Shown one piece after another: positions 23,957 to 34,100 of a stretch of DNA of 64,000 nt. The stretch is taken from assembly GCA_963825315.1 (NCBI GenBank), contig CAWGST010000002.1, forward strand, positions 682,001 to 746,000. Direction: 5' to 3'. The stretch is from DASRLE01 sp963825315. GTDB taxonomy: Bacteria; Verrucomicrobiota; Verrucomicrobiia; Limisphaerales; Palsa-1400. The notes under the pieces are model-generated. The model was given only the letters and a program-made list of their open reading frames with translations. It made no database searches and had not been told where the DNA came from. Both the position numbers and the translations under genes were made by a program. Numbering within the stretch: position 1 is the first letter of the stretch; each line of letters opens with the position of its first letter.

Positions 23957-24057
23957 TCTGGCAAAACTGCCCCATCTCGCGCCCACTTCCAAAGCTTGGC
24001 AGCAAGCGCTCTCCGGTCCTGAAACGGTGGCCTCTTCGCAAAGACGGGGGTAATACT

Positions 24058-24185
24058 TCACTTGCCCCTCTCATTCGTGGCCGTGTTGACAATGGCGAGG
24101 ATTGCGGACTTCAGGGGCGCACTCAGCGAAGGCCATGCTTGGACTACTCGTGCCAGGTCGTGTAAGGAGGTGACCGGAGTTTGCT
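24058..24185 (-). pseudogene. Recombinase-tail-like fragment (copy 3)
   Basis: The minus strand reads TPVTSLHDLARVVQAWPSLS, then LKSAILAIVNTATNERGK and a stop. This is the best preserved of three related tails (see 18350-18480 and 23321-23380). No catalytic domain precedes it. Confidence 0.4.
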
Positions 24186-24210
24186 GACCCTTTGGCTTTG
24201 CTTTGGCCTT

Positions 24211-24268
24211 TGGCCCTTCCCTTGACGTTTACGGCCTCGTCTGAGGCTGGCTTGAGCCGGTCAAGGGT
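24211..24268. repeat. 58-bp direct repeat with internal hairpin (copy 2)
   Basis: This is the second copy of the repeat at 23251-23308, 960 bp downstream, with one mismatch. Confidence 0.75.
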
Positions 24269-24691
24269 AAAGAGGCGTTTGGGCCGTTATCGCCGGTCCA
24301 GTGACGCGCTCAAAAGGAGACGCTTTGCTTACTCCGCTTTGCACTGTGCTCGACGCCGTGTCTGTCCCCCTCGTCTCATGCCCGCCAATCCCGCGTCAGC
24401 CGGAGCGACTCCGGTTGCCCACCCCAGAAGTCAGGGAGTTGAACCAACCGATGCTTGAAATAGATGGTCAAATTTAGCCAGATCGAGGCAAAAGCAGTAA
24501 AATGTTGCCAACCGTTGCCGCTGTGTTGCCAGCCGAAAAGCTCAACGAAACCCTTGTAAAATAAGGCTTGTTGCCGTGTTGCCGATTTTCCAGACCTCTA
24601 TCTATCAATCTGGCGTTTCTGAGCTTCCTGTCGCGCCCGGCTTGTGACCATTCGCCAATTGTGATATGGTGCTGGCGAGCATGAAGGATTT
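24269..24691. other. Intergenic stretch upstream of the S53 protease
   Basis: I see no gene here. It presumably holds the promoter of the protease gene, but no clear -35/-10 pair stands out. Confidence 0.4.
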
Positions 24692-27600
24692 GTGAAATTC
24701 CCCCCCATCCCGCGCATTGTCGTCTTGTCGCTTCTATTGAGTGTCGTGGCGCCCGCCCCGGACGCAGTGGCAGGACAATTGATGCGCGGCCAGATTCCCC
24801 CCGGCGCGGAGCGTTTGCAGCCGCTGGATCGTCTCGATGGTTCCAGACGCCTGAATTTGGCCATTGGCCTGCCGTTGCGCAACCGGGGAACGTTGACCAA
24901 TTTGCTGCGCGATCTCTACGACCCGGCGAGTCCCCGGTTTCACCAATATTTGACAGCGCGCCAGTTCGCGGAGCAATTCGGCCCGACGGAGCAGGATTAT
25001 CAGGCGGTCATGCGGTTCGCGCAGGCGCAGGGCTTGATTGTGACCGGCACGCATCCGAATCGGACGCTGCTGGATGCAAGCGGGGCGGTGGCGGATATTG
25101 AGAGGGCATTGCATCTGCGCATGCGCGTCTATCAACATCCCACGGAAGCGCGCACGTTCTATGCCCCGGACGCCGAACCGTCGCTGGACCTTGCCGTGCC
25201 GGTCTTGGGCATCAGCGGTCTGGACAACTTCATTGTGCCCCATCCCATGAATCTCAAAACCGCCGCCGCCTTCAGCACGGACACGAACGCGGCGGCCTAC
25301 GCGAGCGGATCGGGACCAAGCGGATTTTTTATCGGGGGCGATTTCCGGGCGGCCTACGCGCCGGGCGTGGCGCTCAATGGCGCCGGGCAATCGGTCGGGC
25401 TTTTCGAGTTGGACGGCTATTACGCGAGTGACATCGCCGAGTACGAAAGTTTGGCCAAGTTGCCCAAAGTGCCGCTGACCAATATTTTGTTGGACGGATT
25501 CGACGGGACGCCAGGGAATGAAAATATCGAAGTGGCCCTGGACATTGACATGGCGATTGCCATGGCGCCGGGTCTGTTGCAAGTCATGGTCTATGAAGGC
25601 TCGACTCCGAACGATGTTTTGAACCGGATGGCGACGGACGACCAGGCCAAACAACTGAGTTCTTCCTGGGGCTTTGGGTCGCCGACCGACCCGGTGCGCG
25701 ACCAGATCTATGAACAGTTCGCGGCGCAGGGGCAGTCGTTGTTCCAAGCTTCCGGCGACAGCGGGGCCTATGTGGGAACGATCACCGCGCCGTCGGATAA
25801 CCCGAACATTACCATAGTGGGGGGCACGTCTGTAACGACCAGCGGCCCGGGCGGAGCGTGGGTGGCGGAGACAACATGGTCTGGCAGCGGCGGCGGGATC
25901 AGCACCACATTCCCGATTCCCACCTGGCAGCAGGGCATGGGCATGTCCGCCAACCATGGATCGGCGACAATGCGCAACATTCCGGACGTGTCCTGCCAGG
26001 CGGACGTTTCCATTTGGCTGATTGCGGACAATGGCCAGCAAGGAGTCGTCGGCGGGTCCAGCGCGTCCACGCCGTTGTGGGCGGGATTTGCCGCTCTGGT
26101 CAACCAGCAGGCCGCCGCCAACGGCCGGCCCAGCGTCGGTTTTATCAACCCGGCGATTTATGCCATTGGCCAGGTTAGCGGCTACACCCTCGCCTTTCAC
26201 GACATCACCACCGGCAACAACACCAATAGCGCCAGTCCGACAAACTTCTTTGCCGTGCCGGGTTATGATCTTTGCACGGGTTGGGGCAGTCCGGCGGGAA
26301 GCAATTTGATCAGTGCCCTCTCACCCGAGCCGTTGCAGATCACTCCGGCCGCGGGCTTTGTCTCCTCCGGCCCTCCTGGCGGACCATTCAGCGTGAGCAA
26401 TCAGAATTTTATCTTGACAAATATTGGCCCGGGTTCGCTCGGTTGGGCGCTGGGCAACGGTTCGTCCTGGCTCAACGCCTCGCCCGGCGGCGGCACACTG
26501 ACACCCGGCGGGCCTGCCGCCACGGTGACATTGAGCCTGAACTCCGCCGCCGGCAACCTGTCGGCGGGAAGCCATGCCGCCACCGTGTGGTTCACCAATC
26601 TGAACGACCGCTTTGTCCAGAGCCGCGAGTTGATCCTGGACGTGGTTGTACCGCCAGTCATTAACCAGCAACCTGCCAGCCAGAGCGTGCCGTTGGGAGG
26701 AACGGCGGCATTCACCGTGGGAACCGCGGGCAACGCGTTGTTATTCTTTCAGTGGCAGGACAACGGCGCCAACTTGACAGACGGCAGCAATATCTTCGGC
26801 TCCGCCAGCAGCACGTTGATTATCAGCAACGTGAACGCGGCCGATGTCGGCACCTATAAGGTGGTGGTCAGCAACGCCGCCAACGTGGCCATCAGCGATG
26901 GCGCTTCCCTCTCCATCACATCGTCCATGCCGGTGATCATCACTCAACCCTTTAACCAGGCAGCGCCGCAGGGAGCGACGGCGACTTTCAGCGTGACAGC
27001 GGCTGGAAACGCCACGTTGTTCTATCAATGGCAATGGGACCAAACGAACTTTACCGATGGCGGCAATATTTCCGGTTCCACCTCGAACACGTTGACGCTT
27101 ATGAATCTATCGCCGGCCAATGCCGGAACTTATTCTGTGATAGTGAGCAACACTCTTGGATCAACGCCCAGCGTCGGGGCCGGTCTGACGGTCGTTTCTT
27201 TGACCGCGCCGGGCGTTGCCCTTTCCACTCTCTACTCATTCACCGGGGGAATGGATGGCGGCAACCCGAACGGGTTGATGCAGGAAACCAATGGCAATTT
27301 CTATGGCACGACGCAAGGTGGCGGAACAAACTTCTCGGGAACAGTATTTCAAATGACGCCGGCGGGCACGGTGACGACATTGGATTTGTTCAATTACGTT
27401 GGCGGCGGAGGTTACGGTCCCACCGCCGCGCTGGTGCAAGGCCCGGACGGCGATTTATACGGCACAACAAGATACGGCGGCACAGCGGGCTGGGGGACCG
27501 TTTTCAAGACAACAACCAGCGGCGCCCTGACCACGTTGGCCAAGTTCAATTACGCGAATGGCGGTGAACCTTATCGCGCCCTGATTCAAGGCGCGGATGG

Positions 27601-30469
27601 CGGCATTTACGGCACGTCCCTGACTGGCGGCGCGAACGGCGACGGCACGGTGTTCCGCGTGACCACCAGCGGAAAGATCACCGTTTTAGCCTCGTTCAAC
27701 TACCTGAATGGCCTCAACCCAAACGAACTGGTCCAGGCCACCAATGGCAGCTTCTATGGCACAACATTCGACGGCGGCATAAATGGCGATGGCACCGTCT
27801 TTGAAGTCACCACCAACGGCATGTTGACCAGCCTGGCCTCGTTCAACTACACCAACGGCGGTTCTCTTCCTTATGCCGGATTGACGCTGACCCCCGATGG
27901 CAATTTCCTGGGAACGACTTACGAAGGCGGGGCCTACGGCTTCGGCACGGTATTTCAAATATCGCCCGCGGGGGCGGTGACGGTGGTTTACTCGTTTACC
28001 GGCGGGAGCGATGGCAGTCATCCCGCCGCCGGACTGATTCAGGGCAGCGACGGCAATTTCTACGGCACGACGGCTTACGGCGGCGCTTACGACGATGGCA
28101 CAGTTTTCAGGCTGGCTCCCGACGGCGCCCTGGTTTCTCTTGCGCAATTCGACGGTTATGATGGCGCCAATCCCCAAGCTGCGTTGACGCTGGGGGCCGA
28201 TGGCAACCTTTATGGCACGACAGAAAATGGCGGGGCGGACAGCGCGGGTGTCATCTTCCGGCTCAACGTCAATTCTCCCACCCTGCAAATCAGCACCCAA
28301 CCCGCCGATCAAAACGCCTTTGTCGGTGCGGACGTGGTCTTCAGCGTCGCAGTCATCGGCAACCCGCCGCTGTACTATCAGTGGAAGGAAGACGGAACGA
28401 ATTTAACCGATGGCGCGGGCATTTCCGGTTCGACCAACCGCGTCCTGTCCCTCCTCAACGTCACGACAGCCAACTCCGGGGTCTATTCCGTCCTGGTCAG
28501 CAACGCTGCCAATTCGGTCTTGAGCGCGGATGCGGCTCTTGGCGTGATCGTGTCGCCACCGCAAATCATCGTGCAGCCCGCCAGCCAGAACCTGCTGGTG
28601 GCAGGGACGGCTGTGTTTTCTGTCATGGCCATTGGAGACCTTCCGCTGTCCTACCAATGGCAGGAGAACGGAACCAATCTGACGGATGGCGGCCAATTCT
28701 CCGGCTCGGCCACGAGCACCTTGACGATTAGCAATGTGCTCGAAACCAATGACGGAAGCTATTCAGTGATCGTCAGCAATGTCATTGCTCCGACCGACAG
28801 CGACGATGCTGTGCTGACCGTTTTTGCGGTCAGCACCAACGGGACCACGATGGCCGCCGTGCATGCGTTCACGGGCGGCAACGACGGCGGCGTCCCCAAC
28901 GGCCTGGCCCTGGGCGCCAACGGCCTTTTGTACGGCACGACGCAAAACGGCGGCTTGTACGGCGATGGCACGATCTTCAGCCTGTCCACCAATGGCACGC
29001 TCACAACCCTGGTCTCGTTTGACGGGACCAATGGCGCCATGCCTGTGGCCAGCCTGATCCAGGGCGCCAACGGCCTTTTGTACGGCACCACAGAATTGGG
29101 AGGAAGCAATTCCGCGGGGACTGTTTTCAGCATGACTCCCGATGGCACGCTCAACAGCATTTACTCCTTTGCCAGCACCAACGACAGCCTCGAACCTTTT
29201 ACAGCGCTGGCCCAGGACGCCGAAGGCAATCTCTACGGCGCGTCATCGAATAATACCGCGCCCACCGACGGCAATATATTCAAGATGACCCCGGACGGCC
29301 TGCTGACCAATCTTTACTCATTTCCATCTTCCGGCGGCCTCCGTGGCGCCTGGCTGGCGGGCGCATTGACGCCGGGGACGGACGGCAATTTCTATGGCAT
29401 GACATCCAACGGCGGGACCTACACCAATGGCAGTTTCTTTAGAATGACTCCCGAGGGGCTGCTGACCAACCTTTACTCCTTTACCGGCAACGCGGACGGA
29501 CTCTTTCCCATCGGACAGTTGGCGCTGGGGACGGATGGCAATTTCTACGGCGTGACAGAATACAATCACATCCTGTACCACGGCCACGCGATTCTATTCT
29601 ACGGCACGGTCTTCAAAATAACTCCCGGCGGCGCGCTCACCACCTTGTATTCGCTGAATGGCGGGGTGGATTTTACCGATGGCGTCAATCCTTATGCCGG
29701 CCTGATTCAGGGCAGCGACGGCAATTTTTACGGCACGACCTTGACGGGGTACTACATCGACATCAATGGCACCATTTACAACAGCTCTTATGGCACCGTC
29801 TTCCAAGTCACACCCTCCGGCGCGTTTATGACCCTGACCGCATTGAACGGCTCCGATGACGGGGCCTCTCCCGAAGCCGCGCTGGTGGAGGGTCCGGATG
29901 GCAGTCTCTATGGCACGACAACCACCAACGGTCCGGGCGGACAGGGCACCATCTTCCGGATCACTTTCACCTCCGCTCCGCAAATCACCACCCAGCCGGC
30001 CAGCCAGACCAACGTCGCGGGAGGGAACGCGTCATTTTACGTGACAGTCTTCGGCGCGCCGCCATTGTTTTATCAATGGCAGGCAAACGGGACCAATTTG
30101 ACCGATGGCGGCAATGTCACCGGCGCGGCGGCCCGCGTCTTGACTCTCAACAACATCACCCCTGCCAATGCCGCAACCTACTCCGTCATCGTGAGCAACG
30201 CTCTCGGATGGGTGACGAGCAGCGGCGCGCTTCTTACGGTCGAAGTGCGGCCGGTTTTCCAAAGCGCCGCACAAAGCGGCGGCACAATTGCCTTCACCTG
30301 GAGCGCGACGCCGGGGCAAATATATCAAGTGCAATGCACGACCAATTTGAGTTCTTCCGGATGGACCAATTTGGGCAGCGCCGTCACCGCGACCAATGCC
30401 ATCATGGGCGCGTCCGACGGCATCGGGACAAATGGCCAGACATTCTACCGTGTTGTTCTGGTGCCATAG
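24692..30469 (+). CDS. Giant secreted S53 (kumamolisin-like) protease with Ig-like and GloVer repeats
   Basis: This is a 1,925-residue exported protein starting at GTG 24692 with a signal peptide (VVLSLLLSVVAPAPDAVAG). Its domains in order are: a pro-kumamolisin activation domain (about 35-190); a sedolisin catalytic domain (about 205-555) with Glu280 and Asp284 in IEVALDID, an SGDSGAY segment, and the nucleophile near Ser457 in GGSSASTP; Ig-like domains at about 653 and 748; seven GloVer repeats of YGTT--GG---GTVF type (about 846-1194); two more Ig-like domains (1198, 1289); seven further GloVer repeats (1389-1759); a fifth Ig-like domain (1763); and a C-terminal module ending NGQTFYRVVLVP. 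Sedolisins are acid-active endopeptidases. The repeats probably serve surface display or binding. Confidence 0.9.
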   Translation: MKFPPIPRIVVLSLLLSVVAPAPDAVAGQLMRGQIPPGAERLQPLDRLDGSRRLNLAIGLPLRNRGTLTNLLRDLYDPASPRFHQYLTARQFAEQFGPTEQDYQAVMRFAQAQGLIVTGTHPNRTLLDASGAVADIERALHLRMRVYQHPTEARTFYAPDAEPSLDLAVPVLGISGLDNFIVPHPMNLKTAAAFSTDTNAAAYASGSGPSGFFIGGDFRAAYAPGVALNGAGQSVGLFELDGYYASDIAEYESLAKLPKVPLTNILLDGFDGTPGNENIEVALDIDMAIAMAPGLLQVMVYEGSTPNDVLNRMATDDQAKQLSSSWGFGSPTDPVRDQIYEQFAAQGQSLFQASGDSGAYVGTITAPSDNPNITIVGGTSVTTSGPGGAWVAETTWSGSGGGISTTFPIPTWQQGMGMSANHGSATMRNIPDVSCQADVSIWLIADNGQQGVVGGSSASTPLWAGFAALVNQQAAANGRPSVGFINPAIYAIGQVSGYTLAFHDITTGNNTNSASPTNFFAVPGYDLCTGWGSPAGSNLISALSPEPLQITPAAGFVSSGPPGGPFSVSNQNFILTNIGPGSLGWALGNGSSWLNASPGGGTLTPGGPAATVTLSLNSAAGNLSAGSHAATVWFTNLNDRFVQSRELILDVVVPPVINQQPASQSVPLGGTAAFTVGTAGNALLFFQWQDNGANLTDGSNIFGSASSTLIISNVNAADVGTYKVVVSNAANVAISDGASLSITSSMPVIITQPFNQAAPQGATATFSVTAAGNATLFYQWQWDQTNFTDGGNISGSTSNTLTLMNLSPANAGTYSVIVSNTLGSTPSVGAGLTVVSLTAPGVALSTLYSFTGGMDGGNPNGLMQETNGNFYGTTQGGGTNFSGTVFQMTPAGTVTTLDLFNYVGGGGYGPTAALVQGPDGDLYGTTRYGGTAGWGTVFKTTTSGALTTLAKFNYANGGEPYRALIQGADGGIYGTSLTGGANGDGTVFRVTTSGKITVLASFNYLNGLNPNELVQATNGSFYGTTFDGGINGDGTVFEVTTNGMLTSLASFNYTNGGSLPYAGLTLTPDGNFLGTTYEGGAYGFGTVFQISPAGAVTVVYSFTGGSDGSHPAAGLIQGSDGNFYGTTAYGGAYDDGTVFRLAPDGALVSLAQFDGYDGANPQAALTLGADGNLYGTTENGGADSAGVIFRLNVNSPTLQISTQPADQNAFVGADVVFSVAVIGNPPLYYQWKEDGTNLTDGAGISGSTNRVLSLLNVTTANSGVYSVLVSNAANSVLSADAALGVIVSPPQIIVQPASQNLLVAGTAVFSVMAIGDLPLSYQWQENGTNLTDGGQFSGSATSTLTISNVLETNDGSYSVIVSNVIAPTDSDDAVLTVFAVSTNGTTMAAVHAFTGGNDGGVPNGLALGANGLLYGTTQNGGLYGDGTIFSLSTNGTLTTLVSFDGTNGAMPVASLIQGANGLLYGTTELGGSNSAGTVFSMTPDGTLNSIYSFASTNDSLEPFTALAQDAEGNLYGASSNNTAPTDGNIFKMTPDGLLTNLYSFPSSGGLRGAWLAGALTPGTDGNFYGMTSNGGTYTNGSFFRMTPEGLLTNLYSFTGNADGLFPIGQLALGTDGNFYGVTEYNHILYHGHAILFYGTVFKITPGGALTTLYSLNGGVDFTDGVNPYAGLIQGSDGNFYGTTLTGYYIDINGTIYNSSYGTVFQVTPSGAFMTLTALNGSDDGASPEAALVEGPDGSLYGTTTTNGPGGQGTIFRITFTSAPQITTQPASQTNVAGGNASFYVTVFGAPPLFYQWQANGTNLTDGGNVTGAAARVLTLNNITPANAATYSVIVSNALGWVTSSGALLTVEVRPVFQSAAQSGGTIAFTWSATPGQIYQVQCTTNLSSSGWTNLGSAVTATNAIMGASDGIGTNGQTFYRVVLVP

Positions 30470-31146
30470 GAGAGGGGAAAGGCAGAAGTAAGAAGGAAGA
30501 ATTAAGAAGTTGGAGAAAGGCGCCCGGTTCGGCCATTGGCAATTTTCATGTTTCATAATTCTTAATTCATTCTTAACTTTCTCAAGAAAATCCGCCCCGC
30601 AAAAAACCGTGAAATTTTCCGCGTTTTATCCGTAAAGCTGTCACAATTAATAGTCGCAACTCGTTGTCAGAAAGGCACTTGTAAATTTAGCTTGACATTG
30701 CCGGGTCGTTCCGGTTTACGGTCCATGTTGTCATGAAAGGCGACTTGGATGACATCGGAAACTTCAGCCTTCGCCTTTTCCCCTGCGAAGGCGACTGATT
30801 GATAATTTTCAGTAATTTACATGTGGTTGTAAAATAAACAAGTCTTATACTTTGGATGTTTTGGCCTTTTTGCTTGAAAGAAAACCATGTTGTGTGGAAG
30901 GATTTCTTCACAAAACGACTGGCCACTCAAGAACGAGTCATAACCCAAACAGCCGCTTTGAGGCATATTCAGGGCATCAACTGGAATTCATGTTGTGAAG
31001 GTTTGCCATCCTCTCTTGTCTGGGATAAAGCCAGACCGGCTTTGCTCCGCCGGACGCGGCCTGAAGGTTCGAGCCGCAGGCGGAAAAGTTGCCTGTTGAT
31101 CGCCCGCCCCAAAACTCAAAATGAATCCCAAAACCATCCATCCATT
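30470..31146. other. Long intergenic region with inverted repeats
   Basis: This holds an AATTAAGAA-type inverted repeat (30497-30568) and an eight-bp hairpin GCCTTCGC/GCGAAGGC (30767-30792). A TTGACA at about 30691 lacks a convincing -10 box. The frame of the next gene is open back to 30856, but composition and the signal peptide place its start at 31147. Confidence 0.5.
30497..30568. repeat. AATTAAGAA-type inverted repeat
   Basis: GAATTAAGAA at the left pairs with TTCTTAATTC at the right, around about 50 bases. The same simple-sequence family frames the terminator at 16464-16481. It lies directly after the S53 protease gene. Confidence 0.5.
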
Positions 31147-34100
31147 ATGAAATCCAAATTGCGCACTATGTTCGTCCTGCCTGCCTTGCTGGCCCTCTGT
31201 GCTCTGCACTCGGCGCTCTCCACCGCGGAGGCCCAGGGCACGGCGTTCACCTATCAAGGCCAGCTCCAAAACAATGGCAGTCCGGCCAATGGCAACTACG
31301 ACTTTGAGTTCTCCTTGTACACCAATGCAGCGGGGACAGGGACCCAGGTTGGCAGCACGATCCCCCAACCGGCCATCGGTGTGACCAACGGGCTGTTCAC
31401 CACCAGCCTTGACTTTGGGGCCGTTTTTACCGGCAACGCCACCTGGCTGGCCGTGAGTGTGCGCAGCAACGGCAGCGGCGACGGCTTCACCGCGCTGACC
31501 CCGTTGCAACCAGTCCTGCCCACGCCGTATGCCGTATTTGCGAACACGGCCAGCAATTTGAGCGGCACGATTGCGCTGGCGCAGTTGAGCGCTGGCACGG
31601 CCAACATCAGCATCAGCGGCAGCGCGGCGACGGCCACGACGGCGACCAGCGCAACCTCGGCCACGACGGCCACCACAGCCACTAGCGTGGGCGGGGTAAC
31701 GGCGGCCAATGTGGCCAGCGGCGCCACCGCGGCCAATGCGCTGTTGAAAACCAACGCCTCATTCAGCTTCTTTGCCGGATTGCAGGCAGGCAACTTGACG
31801 ACGAGCGGCGGCAGCAACACGGCCATCGGTTATCAGGCGATGACCAACAACACGACCGGCTCCTGGAACACGGCCAGCGGGGCTTATGCTCTTTCCAACA
31901 ACACCATCGGCTCCGGCAACGCTGCCAGCGGCTATGCCGCTCTTTTGGGCAATACCAGCGGCAGCAACAACACGGCCGTCGGCTTTCAGGCCCTGACCAC
32001 CAACACCACCGGCAGCAACAACATCGCCGTCGGCTTTCAGGCGTTGGGCCACAACCAGAGCGGCATCAGCAACATTGCCATCGGGGCCGAAGCGGGATTG
32101 AGTCTTAACCCGGGCAGCGGCAGTAATATTGACATCGGCAACCCCGGCGTGGCGGGCGACGCCAGCATCATCCGCATCGGCAACACCCAGACCGCCGCGT
32201 ACATCGCCGGCGCCATCACCGGCAACGGGGCAGGATTGACCAATCTCAATGGAACGGGCGCAGGTTTTAGCAATCTCACGCTCACGGGTGAGTTGATTCT
32301 GCCGTTCAATGGGAGCTATATTTATGCGGCCGGGACTCCCTTTGTGTATGAGGATACGAGCGAGAACTTCTTTGCCGGCAAGTCTGCGGGCAATTTGACG
32401 ATGAGCGGCCAAGGGAACACGGGCGTCGGCTATGATGTGCTTGCGAACACCACCATCGGCTACTACAACACGGCCATTGGCGGATTTGCCCTGCTAGGCA
32501 ATAGCACCGGTTACGCAAACACCGCCAGCGGTTATGAGGCGCTTTACCTCAACTCGGTCGGTTCGTACAACACTGCCAGCGGCTATGACGCGCTCCTGCA
32601 TAACACGACCGGCTCCAACAACACTGCCAGCGGCTTTCAGGCCCTCTTCTTCAACACGACCGGCCAAGACAATACGGCCATCGGATATAATGCGCTCGAA
32701 CTCAACATGACCGCCTGGTACAACACGGCCATCGGACAGCAGGCCCTTGGCGGGGTCGAAACCGGGAGTAACAATATTGGCGTGGGTTATCAGGCTGGAC
32801 TCAATCTTGGCATCAGCAGCAGCAGCAACATTGACATTGGCAACGTTGGCTCGCCGGGCGAGAACAACATCATCCGCATCGGCAGCAATCAGACCATCGC
32901 CTACATCGCGGGCGTCATCACGGGCAACGGGGCAGGATTGACCAATCTCAATGGAATGGACGCCGGCTTCAGCAATCTCGTGCTTACGAGCAATTTGTAT
33001 CTGCCTGGATTCACTGCTTCTTCTTACGCAAACATTTATGCCTATACGGGACTCCCCTCAAGCCCGGACGGCACCCTGATTTTCCACTCCGATCCAGGGA
33101 ACATTTTCGCCGGCTATAATGCGGGTAATTTGACCCTGTCGGGCAGTGCAAACGCAGCCATGGGTACTAGCGCACTACAGCATGATTCCAGCGGGACTGC
33201 AAACACCGCCCTTGGCCAGGCCGCGCTTACCGCCAATTCAACCGGCGATTACAACACGGCCACCGGCAATCAGGCGCTTTACCAGAACACGAGCGGCTTC
33301 TACAACACGGCTGACGGCGTTGGGGCGCTTAACGATAACCTCACCGCCGATTACAACACGGCCACCGGCTATAACGCCCTTTACAACAATACAAATGCCT
33401 ACAACACGGCCGACGGCGCTACGGCGCTCTTCAAAAACACCTCCGGCCTCCACAATACGGCCTCCGGTTATGGGGCGCTTTCCCTCAACCAAACCGGATC
33501 TTACAACACGGCCGACGGCGCCCAGGCCCTTGCCTCTAACACCAGCTCCAACAACACAGCCATCGGCTATCAGGCGCTTTCGGGAAACAATACCGGCAGC
33601 AGCAACATCGCGCTGGGGTATCAGGCGGGCATGAATAACTTCAATACCGCCAGTTCCAACATTGACATTGGCAACCTGGGGAATTCAAGTGACAACAATA
33701 TCATCCGCATTGGCAGCAGCCAGACCGCCGCCTACATCGCGGGCATTTACGGGGCAAGCCCTTCCGGCGCCTTGCCCGTGGTGATCAATTCAAGTGGACA
33801 ACTTGGCACCGGCGGCGGCGGCGGCGGCGGGTCCGGGGTGAGTTCTGTGACCTCGGGCACTACTGACATCACGGTTTCCCCCCTCAGTGGCATCGGCGCG
33901 GTGACGCTGGGTCTCAACCAAAGTCCAACTTTTTCCGGCACGGTCACGGCCAATGCCTTTTCCGGCAATGGCGCGGGATTGACGAGCCTGAACGGAGTGA
34001 ACCTGACCGCTGGCAGCGTTGGCAATGGGCAATTGGCGAGTAATTCGATTACAATAAACACCGGCAGCGGTCTTAGCGGGGGCGGCGTGGTGGCCTTGGG

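Noticed and set aside
23251..24268. Classic integron attC sites
   Set aside because: I could not find the paired RYYYAAC and GTTRRRY core boxes in the 58-bp repeat, so I report only a cassette-like arrangement.
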